Source of the DNA: Bacillus mesophilus
GTDB lineage: Bacteria > Bacillota > Bacilli > Bacillales > SA4
Reading direction: 5' to 3'
Length of the DNA stretch: 64,000 nt
Assembly (NCBI RefSeq): GCF_011008845.1
Contig: NZ_JAAIWM010000005.1
Span: 1-64,000 of the forward strand
Shown: piece by piece, positions 25,775-34,508 of the stretch
Layout of the letters: every line of letters begins with the position of its first letter
Numbering within the stretch: the stretch's first letter is position 1
Translations under genes and position numbers: made by a program
The notes under the pieces: generated by a model
The model's database searches: none
Seen by the model: only the letters and a program-made list of their open reading frames with translations
Told to the model about the DNA's origin: nothing

Positions 25775-27481
25775 ATGAAAAAGCTTACTGGGGCATTTAT
25801 TGTGTTGATGAGTCTTTTCTTAGGAACTAGCATGATTGAGGCTGAGACTGGAAATCAGCTGATTATTATTAATAAAGGGACAAATCAGCTTGCATTTTTT
25901 GAAAATGGAAAGCATGTTGCCACGTTTAGAGTGGCAACTGGGAGAAGCCAGAGTTATACCCCTGAAGGGACGTTTCAAATTGTTAATAAGATAAAGAATC
26001 GCCCGTATTATAAAGAGAATATTCCTGGTGGGCATCCGAATAATCCGTTAGGTGACCGTTGGCTAGGGCTTGATGCCCGCGGGACTTATGGAACTACTTA
26101 TGCCATTCATGGCAATAGTAATCCTGCATCAATCGGTACGTATGCGAGTGCAGGATGCGTTAGAATGTTTGATGATGATGTTCGTTGGTTATTTGACCGA
26201 GTTGATCTGTATGCCACTGTTGTCATTACCAATACGTCCCAATCCTTCGAAGCGATTGCGGTATCAAAAAACTATACACCCTACAGTAAGCTAAAATCGG
26301 TTTCTGTTGATCAAAAAAGTCCTCAGCCTCTTCAGACAAATATCGTTGTATCTGCCAAAGCTAATCTAAAATCAACTTATCGTTTTCTAGTTCAAGACGG
26401 TGGTGAATGGAAAACGGTTCAGGATTTTTCAACGTCCTCCTCTTTTACTTGGAAGCCTGAGAAAGCAGGGTCTTATAAAATTAAAGTCCAAGCAAAAAGT
26501 ACTTCTTCAGATAAAGCTTTTGATGATGAAAAAGTAATTACTTATGATGTTTATACTCCAGCTTCCATTGAAACATTTGATTCTGAAAAAGAAGGCCCCC
26601 TTCCTAATCATAGTGAAATTGCATTTTCCACCACAACAAATAGTGATACAGAGAACCTCGTCCAATACTCTTTATATAACGGCAGTGAATGGACTGTTCT
26701 AAAGGATTATTCAGATGAAGGATTGTATAATTGGAAGCCAGAAAATGCTGGTACCTACAAAATTAGAACGCGGGTAAAGCATTCCCTTTCACAGCAAGAT
26801 TTTGATGAAGAACAAGAACTGGAATATACGATCTTTGAACCAGCTACTTTAACCTCTTTGAATGCGGATGTTACTAGTCCTCAGCCCATTCATTCTTCTA
26901 TCATAGTAAAAGCTGAATCCAAAGACGATTCTACCAATCTGTTTAAATTTCAGGTTTTCGAAAAAGGAAGTTGGAATACGGTTCAGGAATATTCCACTAA
27001 GTCTAGCCTTAATTGGAATCCAAATAAAGCTGGTGACTATCAAGTAAAGGTTCTCGTCAAGCACACATTAAGTAAGGAAGATTTTGATTCAGAAAAAGTA
27101 GTAGACTTCACCATATATGAGCCCGCTACCGTAGGTGATCTTACAACGAATGTTAAGGGCATCCAATTAGTAAAAAGTAAAGTTGAATTATCTGCAACTA
27201 AAGCTGAAGATGTGGAGTATCAGTTCTCTGTTTTTGACGGAAACGATTGGAAGGTGTTACAAAGCTATTCTACCTCCCATGAGTTAGAGTGGTCTCCTTC
27301 ATCTCCAGGGATATATAAGGTGAAAATTGAAGTGAAGCACAACCTATCAGTAGATGAATATGATGATCTTCGCGAGGTTTCCTATATATTCTATAACTCA
27401 ACTATGAATCAAGCAGTGTTACCTTCTTCAGTGCAGGTCGGTAGAAGAGGTCCGTTTCTTGTAAAAAAGACTGCGATTTAA
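25775..27481 (+). CDS. Secreted L,D-transpeptidase (YkuD) with four C-terminal repeats
   Basis: 568 residues. A signal peptide (1-23) is followed by a YkuD catalytic domain (about 27-155) with the active-site motif H112...S125-x-G127-C128-x-R130. Four repeats of about 88 residues follow, each with a core like YSLYNGSEWTVLKDYSDEGLYNWKPENAGTYKIRTRVKH, resembling triple-tyrosine (Y_Y_Y) modules. It probably makes 3-3 cross-links or attaches or trims wall material outside the membrane, with the repeats as wall or carbohydrate contacts (inference). No LysM is present, unlike B. subtilis YkuD. AGGGGGAAG precedes ATG. A kinase gene follows 140 nt later. Confidence 0.88.
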   Translation: MKKLTGAFIVLMSLFLGTSMIEAETGNQLIIINKGTNQLAFFENGKHVATFRVATGRSQSYTPEGTFQIVNKIKNRPYYKENIPGGHPNNPLGDRWLGLDARGTYGTTYAIHGNSNPASIGTYASAGCVRMFDDDVRWLFDRVDLYATVVITNTSQSFEAIAVSKNYTPYSKLKSVSVDQKSPQPLQTNIVVSAKANLKSTYRFLVQDGGEWKTVQDFSTSSSFTWKPEKAGSYKIKVQAKSTSSDKAFDDEKVITYDVYTPASIETFDSEKEGPLPNHSEIAFSTTTNSDTENLVQYSLYNGSEWTVLKDYSDEGLYNWKPENAGTYKIRTRVKHSLSQQDFDEEQELEYTIFEPATLTSLNADVTSPQPIHSSIIVKAESKDDSTNLFKFQVFEKGSWNTVQEYSTKSSLNWNPNKAGDYQVKVLVKHTLSKEDFDSEKVVDFTIYEPATVGDLTTNVKGIQLVKSKVELSATKAEDVEYQFSVFDGNDWKVLQSYSTSHELEWSPSSPGIYKVKIEVKHNLSVDEYDDLREVSYIFYNSTMNQAVLPSSVQVGRRGPFLVKKTAI

Positions 27482-27488
27482 ACTTGTT

Positions 27489-27518
27489 GCCGTTATACCT
27501 TTTCGGGTTTATAACGGC
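27489..27518. terminator. Hairpin after the L,D-transpeptidase gene
   Basis: GCCGTTATA / TATAACGGC stem 8 nt after the stop. No T-run follows, so it may be only a stabilising or weak terminating hairpin. Confidence 0.45.
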
Positions 27519-27621
27519 TACTTATTGTGCTCAAATACAAAAGGTACCAATTGCAGAAATGGGTATTTTTTACTATACTAATCATAGTAACTATCCTTGA
27601 AATGACATGTGAGTGATGTAA

Positions 27622-29373
27622 GTGAAGAATTTCCCCTTTCCTAAATTAGGAACGCAATTATACTTAATGACTACTATTCTTCTTAGCTTTATTTTGCTAT
27701 ATAATCACTTTACTTTACCAAAACTTCTACCAGCCTCTCATTTTATATTTTTTCTATTAGTAATTATCGCGATCGCCCTTTTGAATTATTATATTGTCTT
27801 CCTTCCCCCTTTAGGGAATAGTCTTTCGATGGATTCTGCTATATATCTAGCAATAATCTTTATTTACGGAATCGACATGGCTCTTACTATCTTATTTTTT
27901 AGTAGTGTTGTTGATGCTGTAATCAGACACAAAACGGCTCTATGGAAGCATTTGTTTAATTTTTCAACCTATGCATTAACGATCGCTGTTGCTTATTTTG
28001 CGTATACCCGTTCGGGTGGAACTGTTGGTCTTTTTGATTTAGCAAATACCCATTCCTACTTTATCACTTTACTCTCTTACTTCCTTTGCAATGTATTACT
28101 TGTGGGCTTGTACTTTTTAATAGCGACTGGGGACCGAACCTTCTCAATTGCAAAGTCACTTATTAAGGATGGGTATTCAACCTACTTGGTCACTCTAGCA
28201 TTAGCCCTAATTTTAACCATTCTACTAGGTGCCTCACCTATTCCCGGGCTAGTAATTTTTACGTGTGTAATCGTTTCTTTATCGCTTGGGTTCAGAGAAT
28301 ATAAATTTCTGGTGGATAATGTGACGAATGATAAAATATACCGAGAGCAAATCTTAAATTCCCTTCCGATTGGGATTATTACGTTGGATCAATATAAAGA
28401 GTCTCTCACTTTAAATACGTTTGCAAAAAAGCTTTTAAACATGGACGAGCGTGAGGTTTATAAAGCTATCAAGAAACAAAAACAGCCTACTAATCATAGC
28501 TTTTGGGAGTTTCTAGCTTCCGAAGAAATAAACACGAATGTAAAACTACCCTTTCTAGATGATCAGCAGTCTTATCAATTGCTAGCTTCACAAGCAAAGC
28601 TGTTGAATCATCAGGAAGATCATATTGGAAAAATTCTTTATTTTATTGATATTACAGATGTTGATTATCTACAAAAAAGAATTCATCAATCTGAAAAACT
28701 TGCACTACTTGGTGAGTTATCAGCTGGTGCAGCCCATGAAATTCGCAATCCTTTGACTGTCATAAAAGGGTTTATCACACTAGCTAATGAGGAGTTAAAT
28801 GAAGCCGATCGAGAGAAGTATCATATTGCCTTACTACTAAAGGAATTTGATAGAATCAACTCTATTATCGAAGAAATGCTACTGATTGCAAAGCCAGGAG
28901 CGCCAATGATTACAGAAACTTATTTACAAGATCTTCTTGAAGAAATTGTTCCTCTCGTAAAAGAATCTGCTCCATCTCAGGATCTAACTTTCATGATTGA
29001 CTTGGATCGAACACCTTTACATGTAGATGCAAAGCAAATAACTCAAGTGATTTATAACTTAATTCGAAATAGCAGTGAAGCCATAGGTCACACCGGAACC
29101 ATCAGAATCTACTCTGAGGTCGATTCACATTTCTATCATCTATATATTGAGGATACTGGTTCGGGAATCCCTGAGAATCTACAAAAGAACATTTTTGATC
29201 CATTTTTAACCGCAAAAGAGACGGGTACAGGCTTGGGCTTGACTATTGTTCAGCGAATTATCGAAAATCACCAGGGAGAAATTAAGCTTCATTCAAGTTC
29301 AGAAAATGGAACAACTTTTGTAATCACGTTGCCGTTGAGTAGGGACACGGGGACAGGTACCTTGTCCCAATGA
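27622..29373 (+). CDS. Sporulation-type sensor histidine kinase with repeat-encoded C-terminus
   Basis: 583 residues starting at GTG (weak site TGAGTGATGT). Eight or so membrane helices fill residues 10-215. A PAS-like segment (about 235-355), HisKA with H372 (AAHEIRNPLTVIKGF) and HATPase_c motifs (NLIRNSSEAI, DTGSGIP, GTGLGLTI) follow. It has no partner regulator nearby and resembles KinB/KinC/KinD-type phosphorelay kinases. The last ten residues (RDTGTGTLSQ) are translated from a family 1 palindrome: the frame reads AGT AGG GAC through it and stops just beyond. Confidence 0.87.
   Translation: MKNFPFPKLGTQLYLMTTILLSFILLYNHFTLPKLLPASHFIFFLLVIIAIALLNYYIVFLPPLGNSLSMDSAIYLAIIFIYGIDMALTILFFSSVVDAVIRHKTALWKHLFNFSTYALTIAVAYFAYTRSGGTVGLFDLANTHSYFITLLSYFLCNVLLVGLYFLIATGDRTFSIAKSLIKDGYSTYLVTLALALILTILLGASPIPGLVIFTCVIVSLSLGFREYKFLVDNVTNDKIYREQILNSLPIGIITLDQYKESLTLNTFAKKLLNMDEREVYKAIKKQKQPTNHSFWEFLASEEINTNVKLPFLDDQQSYQLLASQAKLLNHQEDHIGKILYFIDITDVDYLQKRIHQSEKLALLGELSAGAAHEIRNPLTVIKGFITLANEELNEADREKYHIALLLKEFDRINSIIEEMLLIAKPGAPMITETYLQDLLEEIVPLVKESAPSQDLTFMIDLDRTPLHVDAKQITQVIYNLIRNSSEAIGHTGTIRIYSEVDSHFYHLYIEDTGSGIPENLQKNIFDPFLTAKETGTGLGLTIVQRIIENHQGEIKLHSSSENGTTFVITLPLSRDTGTGTLSQ
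29342..29368 (+). repeat. Family 1 palindrome inside the 3' end of a coding sequence
   Basis: GGGACA-CG-GGGACAGGTACC-T-TGTCCC. It encodes the final residues of the kinase; the stop TGA lies 2 nt after it. Confidence 0.92.
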
Positions 29374-29390
29374 GGCATGAATTGATAATT

Positions 29391-29421
29391 GAGTACCTTA
29401 AATTCTAAGGTACTCTTTTTT
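29391..29421 (+). terminator. Intrinsic terminator of the kinase gene
   Basis: Stem GAGTACCTTA / TAAGGTACTC, AATTC loop, then TTTTTT. Confidence 0.92.
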
Positions 29422-29663
29422 GATTTTATTTGGTTTATATCTAAGACAATCGAGGAAAGTAAGGTAGTTGGTAAGGGCCTTAGGTAACCTTGGTAGATAA
29501 CTTTTCTTTACTGTCTAAAGCATGCTTTACTCATCCCCAGTTATCCCGCATTGTTTTCACCCCTCTCGCCCCCTAAAACACTCTATAATTACCGAAAACT
29601 CCTCTGAAACTGCAATTGAAATCAAATTTTTCCATACCAAAAGTCCACACCAACTACCCTTCT

Positions 29664-29690
29664 GGGACAAGGTACCTGTCCCCGTGTCCC
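29664..29690 (-). repeat. Family 1 palindrome, doubled side right
   Basis: GGGACA-AGGTACC-TGTCCC-CG-TGTCCC. This is the last family 1 member in the window, 67 nt before ywqB. Confidence 0.92.
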
Positions 29691-29699
29691 GATTTGAGG

Positions 29700-29705
29700 T
29701 ATAAT
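29700..29705 (+). promoter_or_regulatory. Likely -10 element of ywqB-ywqA
   Basis: TATAAT 10 nt after the palindrome. No good -35 lies 16-18 nt upstream, because that position falls in the palindrome. Confidence 0.45.
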
Positions 29706-29757
29706 AAGGGAATGGATTTTTTTTGAACTTATTGAATTTTGAAATCGGATAAGGAAC

Positions 29758-31422
29758 GTGGTGATTAGTGTGCTTCAGAGTGATTTAGTGAAAGAGCAGC
29801 TCCACTATTGTGCGAATGAGATAAAGGGTGAGTTGAGTCCTGATATTGATTACGATCGGGATAAGATGAAGAAAGGCTTGAATTTATATCGCCAGGGCCG
29901 TGTGTATAATGCGGTGATGGAGGAACGGTATATTGAGGGAAAGGTGCAAGAGGAAGAAGTGTACGATGTCACACTGGACTTGGACGTTTTTGCATTGAGT
30001 CATTGTTCGTGTTCGGTTAATGGTATTTGTCGTCATAAGTTGGCTGTGTTTTTTTATGCTTATGCGATGGTTGATCGTGTTGGTGTGTTCTTTCAGGAGT
30101 GGAAAGAGAATAAAAAGGTAACCCCTCTTACGAATAGGTCTAAAGGACTAGCAAATGAGGAAGAAGAGAAAAAAGAGTATGGTGAGTCGGTAGGAAGCTG
30201 GTATTCGTTTTATAAGAAGCAATACCATGTATATAAAGAAAAAGAAAAGAATAACCGGTTCTCGTTTAATGCGATGTTTCAGTTTGAGTCGTTGTATAAG
30301 AACTTTTTTAATCAGTTACGATTGAAAGCACCGGTGACTCCGTTTTTTAAGGAGTTGTATACGGTTCATGCTGCTAGCTATACGATGCAACGGCTTGTAG
30401 AGGAGTCAGAGCAATCTAGGTTATCACTTAGTAGTAAGGATAATTATGTGTATCCTTATGTGAATCAGCTACTTGATATTATTCATGAACGTTTGGTTGA
30501 TATCAAAAAGCTTGCATTTCCTTTAGTATCCGATGGACTTTTATTAGAAACGAAAGAAACCATCAGTCAGCTTCTTTTTTGCGGAAACGAATATCAATAT
30601 GAGCGGTTAATGGCTTATTTTATAACTTGGAATACCTTATTAAATCGTAAAGAATGGATTTTGGAAGAGGAAACTTCTCTCCTTAAAAAGCAGGAAGACT
30701 TTATTGCTAGAAAGCAGTCGCAGGCTGTAGACTGTCAATTTGCTTTGACTCATCTTGCCTATCTTCAAAAACAGGATCAAAAAGCAGTGGATTTATTACA
30801 TAAAATTCAAGGTAATTATATAAAGTTCTGTTATTTTTGGGCAGGTACGTTAGGTAATTCAAAGGAATTTCATCGGCAGAAAGTTTGGTTATCACACTCT
30901 TTACAATTATTAAAAGATTATAACCAAACGATGGTCGATTACCATTCGAAGCGAAATTTAACTCGTCAGTTTTTACCGATTTTTGCTGAACATACACACC
31001 AGAATAAAGAATCTAGACTGTACGTGGATGCGATGAGATCACTTCTTCCTTACAGTTATATGGAATATAATGACTTCCTTTTACATGAAGAAGATTATCA
31101 AACGTGGGCTGATTTACAGATGCTTGTTGGTTTTGATATCTCCGAGCATGGTCGTGAACTTCTTAAGCAAATTGAACAAGCCGATCGTCAGGTGTTAGTT
31201 CCACTCTATCATCGTGCTGTAAATGATGCGATTAAGCAAAAAACCAGACCTGCTTATAAGCTTGCTGTTCGCTACTTAAAAAAGCTTCGCACCCATTATC
31301 GTCAGTTAAAGCAGCTTGATCGTTGGGATCAATTTATTGGTAAATTAGCACATGAACATAAACGACTTCGTGCATTGCAAGAGGAATTAGAGAAAGGAAA
31401 GCTGCTCCATGATCGAGATTAA
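29758..31422 (+). CDS. ywqB: SWIM zinc-finger protein, YwqB-like
   Basis: A 554-residue cytoplasmic protein. The SWIM motif is C83-x-C85...C91-x-H93 (HCSCSVNGICRHKLAVFF), followed by a long helical region with no recognisable catalytic motif. SWIM domains bind DNA or proteins. Genes of this kind sit in front of SNF2 helicases in many Bacillales (ywqB-ywqA), as here, where the helicase start overlaps this gene by 14 nt. The start is uncertain: consecutive GTG codons at 29758 and 29761 follow AAGGA; the second has better spacing. Confidence 0.87.
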   Translation: MVISVLQSDLVKEQLHYCANEIKGELSPDIDYDRDKMKKGLNLYRQGRVYNAVMEERYIEGKVQEEEVYDVTLDLDVFALSHCSCSVNGICRHKLAVFFYAYAMVDRVGVFFQEWKENKKVTPLTNRSKGLANEEEEKKEYGESVGSWYSFYKKQYHVYKEKEKNNRFSFNAMFQFESLYKNFFNQLRLKAPVTPFFKELYTVHAASYTMQRLVEESEQSRLSLSSKDNYVYPYVNQLLDIIHERLVDIKKLAFPLVSDGLLLETKETISQLLFCGNEYQYERLMAYFITWNTLLNRKEWILEEETSLLKKQEDFIARKQSQAVDCQFALTHLAYLQKQDQKAVDLLHKIQGNYIKFCYFWAGTLGNSKEFHRQKVWLSHSLQLLKDYNQTMVDYHSKRNLTRQFLPIFAEHTHQNKESRLYVDAMRSLLPYSYMEYNDFLLHEEDYQTWADLQMLVGFDISEHGRELLKQIEQADRQVLVPLYHRAVNDAIKQKTRPAYKLAVRYLKKLRTHYRQLKQLDRWDQFIGKLAHEHKRLRALQEELEKGKLLHDRD

Positions 31423-34180
31423 ACCATTGATTGGGAAAGCTGAATATATAGAATCTAAGGGAATCTTTATTTGGGTTGAAAACGAACAAGGTCGTGACCT
31501 CAGTGTTGATGAGTGGAAGGACGCTGCCTTTGCCCGTCATGAGGCTAGCTTTTACGGCACTTTTGTAAAAAAGCTTGAATGGAAAAGGTATGAAGGAATT
31601 CTTCTTTCACCCTGGATGGCTTTAGATTATTTTTCACAACCATATTACAACTCCCTTATTCCACTCTCATGGGAAGATCAAGCTACACAATTCAAGAGCG
31701 TTGCAAGCTCACTAATGGACGCTATTCTTCATGGAGACTTTATGCCAGATTTTGAGGAATGGAAGATTGGAAATATCGGTTGGAAGCATACCAACCTCAC
31801 ACTTTTGGATACGGAAAGACAGTGGTTTAGCGCGGCTATTCAGGAATATATCGAATCAGATGAGGAGCTCCGGTCATTATGGAAAGAGCTTCAATCGAGG
31901 TATCCACTTTTAAGAAGAAGTGGCGTAGCCGTTGATGAAGAGGATTGGCTGTTGAAAATTGGCTGGAAGGAAGATTCGTCTAGGTTCCGAGTGGGCTTAC
32001 AGCTAGAAGAGCCGATCGAGGAGGGCGAAGACTGGAAGCTATCTGTAATCTTACGAGATAAAGAAGCTCCTGATGAAATTCTCCTAGCCAATGAGGTTCG
32101 TGAGTTATATGAAGAAGATACACAAGCTATTGATAAATCAATTGAGCGGATCACTGCTATGGTACCTTGGCTAAATAATAAAGCAGAACTTAAAACCACT
32201 TTATCAGAACTAGAAGCCTTTGAATTTTTAACGGAGGCAAGCACGATGCTAACGGGTGCAGGAATTGAAATTCTTCTTCCATCTTGGTGGCAGTCGATTA
32301 AAGATTCTCAGCTCGCTTTAAAAGCAAAGGTTAAAAATACACCTAGCTCTTCTAGACAGTCCTTTGTAGGAATGAATGCCATTATTCAATATGATTGGCG
32401 TTTATCCACAAATGGTGTGGATATTTCCGAAGAAGAATTTACGAAGCTTGTTGATGAAAAAAGAAGGCTCATTAATATTAGAGGCCGTTGGATTCGCCTG
32501 GACCCCGGCTTTATCAAGCAGGTTCAAACGATCATGCAAAAAGCGAACAGAGAAGGACTTCGTTTTTGGGACGTACTTGAGCAAGAGTTACTTGAAGAGG
32601 ATAAAGAGAAGAGTCTAGAAGAACTAGAAAGTGCGCAGCTTTTCCGACATATTCAAATCGAGTTAAACGATCAGTTGGCCGGCATGATTAAAAAGCTAAC
32701 AGAAGTAAAGCAGCTTCCATCGGTTGAAATCCCTGAATCGCTACAAGGTACGCTTCGCCCTTATCAAAAACATGGTGTAGAATGGCTATTATTTTTACGA
32801 AGCTTCGGATTTGGTGCCTGTCTAGCTGATGATATGGGTCTTGGTAAAACGGTCCAAATGATTACTTACTTCTTATATGTAAAAGAACAGAAGAAACCGA
32901 AGCAACCTGCTCTTATTATTTGCCCTACTTCCGTTTTAGGGAACTGGCAAAAGGAGCTTGAAAAGTTTTCTCCATCCTTAAAGGTTCACTTACATTATGG
33001 GTCAAACCGAAAGAAGGATGAGGCATTTCAAAAAGTAATCAAGAATGCTGACATCGTTGTAACCTCATACGGTTTAGCGCACTTAGATGTTGAAGAGCTT
33101 CAAGAAATTAAGTGGAGTACAATTTGTATTGACGAAGCGCAGAATATTAAAAATGCTGATACAAAGCAATCCCGTTCAGTTCGAAGTTTAACGGGTGAAC
33201 ATCATATTGCCTTAACCGGTACACCGATGGAAAATCGTCTGTCTGAGCTGTGGGCCATTTATGATTTCATTAATAAAGGCTATTTAGGAAGTCTGCACCA
33301 ATTTCACAAGCGCTATGTGATCCCAATCGAACGCGATCAAGAGGAACAAAAGGTTCATCAGCTTCAAAGAATGATCCGACCTTTCCTACTTCGCAGAACG
33401 AAAAAGGATGAAGATGTTGCGCTAAATCTTCCTGATAAGCAGGAGCAGAAAGAGTACTGCTCACTTACCATTGAGCAGGCATCCTTGTATGAGCAGCTTG
33501 TGAAGGATACATTTTCACAAATCGAAAGTCTATCCGGTATGCAGCGTAAAGGTTTAGTCTTAAAAATGCTAAGTAAGCTAAAACAGGTTTGTAACCATCC
33601 TAGCCTTTATTTAAAAGAAGAATTACCTAAAAATATTCTAACCCGCTCTAATAAAATGGAAAAACTAGCAGAGCTTACACAGCATATTCATGATCAGCAG
33701 GAGAGCTGTATTATTTTTACACAGTACATTAATATGGGGAATATGATTCGGACCTATTTAGAGGAAGAGTTTAACACCACAGTTCGATTTTTGCATGGTA
33801 GCACCTCAAAGGTGGAACGTGACCGAATTATCCACGAATTCCAAGAGGGTCAACAGCGCTTCTTGATTCTATCACTAAAGGCCGGTGGAACTGGTTTAAA
33901 TCTAACAGCCGCAAATCATGTCATTCACTATGATCGCTGGTGGAATCCTGCTGTTGAAAACCAAGCAACCGACCGGGCTTATCGAATTGGCCAAACAAAG
34001 TTCGTTCATGTCCATAAACTCATTACAGCTGGTACGCTTGAGGAAAAAATCGATAATATGCTAGAGAAAAAGCAGCAGCTGAATGATGAAATCATCCAAA
34101 GTGAAGGCTGGATTACCGAGTTATCCACGAGAGATCTTCATGAACTATTCTCTTTACGGGCTGATTGGAGTGAAGACTAA
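31409..34180 (+). CDS. ywqA: SNF2-family DEAD/DEAH helicase, YwqA-like
   Basis: A 923-residue Swi2/Snf2-type ATPase of bacterial RapA-like architecture. An N-terminal helicase-associated region (1 to about 430) precedes LRPYQKHGVEWL. The ATPase core has Walker A DDMGLGKT near residue 473, DEAQ near 575, LTGTPMENRLSELW, and in the second lobe FTQYINMG, LSLKAGGTGLNLTAANHVIHYDRWWNP and QATDRAYRIGQ near 852. It would translocate on DNA and remodel DNA-bound proteins such as RNA polymerase (inference from family). It is translationally coupled to ywqB, and its stop overlaps the start of a 41-codon gene. Confidence 0.93.
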   Translation: MIEIKPLIGKAEYIESKGIFIWVENEQGRDLSVDEWKDAAFARHEASFYGTFVKKLEWKRYEGILLSPWMALDYFSQPYYNSLIPLSWEDQATQFKSVASSLMDAILHGDFMPDFEEWKIGNIGWKHTNLTLLDTERQWFSAAIQEYIESDEELRSLWKELQSRYPLLRRSGVAVDEEDWLLKIGWKEDSSRFRVGLQLEEPIEEGEDWKLSVILRDKEAPDEILLANEVRELYEEDTQAIDKSIERITAMVPWLNNKAELKTTLSELEAFEFLTEASTMLTGAGIEILLPSWWQSIKDSQLALKAKVKNTPSSSRQSFVGMNAIIQYDWRLSTNGVDISEEEFTKLVDEKRRLINIRGRWIRLDPGFIKQVQTIMQKANREGLRFWDVLEQELLEEDKEKSLEELESAQLFRHIQIELNDQLAGMIKKLTEVKQLPSVEIPESLQGTLRPYQKHGVEWLLFLRSFGFGACLADDMGLGKTVQMITYFLYVKEQKKPKQPALIICPTSVLGNWQKELEKFSPSLKVHLHYGSNRKKDEAFQKVIKNADIVVTSYGLAHLDVEELQEIKWSTICIDEAQNIKNADTKQSRSVRSLTGEHHIALTGTPMENRLSELWAIYDFINKGYLGSLHQFHKRYVIPIERDQEEQKVHQLQRMIRPFLLRRTKKDEDVALNLPDKQEQKEYCSLTIEQASLYEQLVKDTFSQIESLSGMQRKGLVLKMLSKLKQVCNHPSLYLKEELPKNILTRSNKMEKLAELTQHIHDQQESCIIFTQYINMGNMIRTYLEEEFNTTVRFLHGSTSKVERDRIIHEFQEGQQRFLILSLKAGGTGLNLTAANHVIHYDRWWNPAVENQATDRAYRIGQTKFVHVHKLITAGTLEEKIDNMLEKKQQLNDEIIQSEGWITELSTRDLHELFSLRADWSED

Positions 34181-34305
34181 TGGCGAAGAAGAAAGCGAAA
34201 GAGCCCGTTGTTATAAATCCAAAGCACCGTGACAAAGCAAAGGAATGGCAGCAATTGTATGAAGCAATGAGCCGTAAAGTGAAAAACAAAGAACAAAAGG
34301 CGTAA
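34180..34305 (+). CDS. 41-residue basic protein coupled to ywqA
   Basis: A small gene whose ATG overlaps the ywqA stop (TAATG), so translation is probably coupled. The product is highly charged (MAKKKAKEPVVINPKHRDKA, ending KNKEQKA), without a signal or membrane segment, and about a third of its residues are basic. I do not know the family. Position and charge suggest a helper of the YwqB-YwqA complex or a nucleic-acid binder (inference). Its last codons and TAA lie inside the terminal GGCG-TAA-GCGCC of a family 3 repeat. Confidence 0.65.
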   Translation: MAKKKAKEPVVINPKHRDKAKEWQQLYEAMSRKVKNKEQKA

Positions 34306-34413
34306 GCGCCCTGGTAGCCCCGACATGCAAATGTTCCTTGAAGAGAAAAAGGGTGATCTTTCCCTTTTACTCTTCAAGGGTTATTTGACCTCGAGGGGCT
34401 GGGCGCTGGAGCC
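34299..34413 (-). repeat. Family 3 structured repeat (CAGCGCC element)
   Basis: Read on the minus strand: CTCCAGCGCCCAGCCCCTCGAGG, an internal 18-bp hairpin, GTCGGGGCT...GGGCGCTTACGCC. Outer pairs GCGCCC/GGGCGC and AGCCCC/GGGGCT enclose the hairpin CCTTGAAGAG.../...CTCTTCAAGG (34334-34378). Its structure matches the copy near 42.8 kb with compensatory changes. Similar sequences recur in Bacillaceae genomes, but I cannot name the family. Confidence 0.75.
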
Positions 34414-34475
34414 GGATTACTATCTACTAAGATTAGTTATTCACAAATGAAAAATTTTATAATTGTCATGACAAG

Positions 34476-34508
34476 AAAAACATCCCCTCTCCGTTTTGGA
34501 TTGGGGAT
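34476..34508 (-). terminator. Terminator of the VanZ-like gene
   Basis: On the minus strand AATCCCC...GGGGATG, then TTTTT. The stem is short with a long loop. Confidence 0.6.

Larger units (their letters stand above)
29374..29757. other. Intergenic region upstream of ywqB
   Basis: 384 nt holding the terminator at 29391, a palindrome at 29664 and a -10 hexamer at 29700. A 60-codon open frame across 29522-29704 runs through the palindrome and is not credible. Confidence 0.5.

Noticed and set aside
706-29690. Family 1 palindromes as ordinary intrinsic terminators
   Set aside because: They lack T-runs, also occur upstream of genes, and several genes have separate proper terminators next to them.
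29522-29704. 60-codon plus-strand frame before ywqB
   Set aside because: It reads through a palindrome and the ywqB -10 region, and lacks a ribosome binding site.
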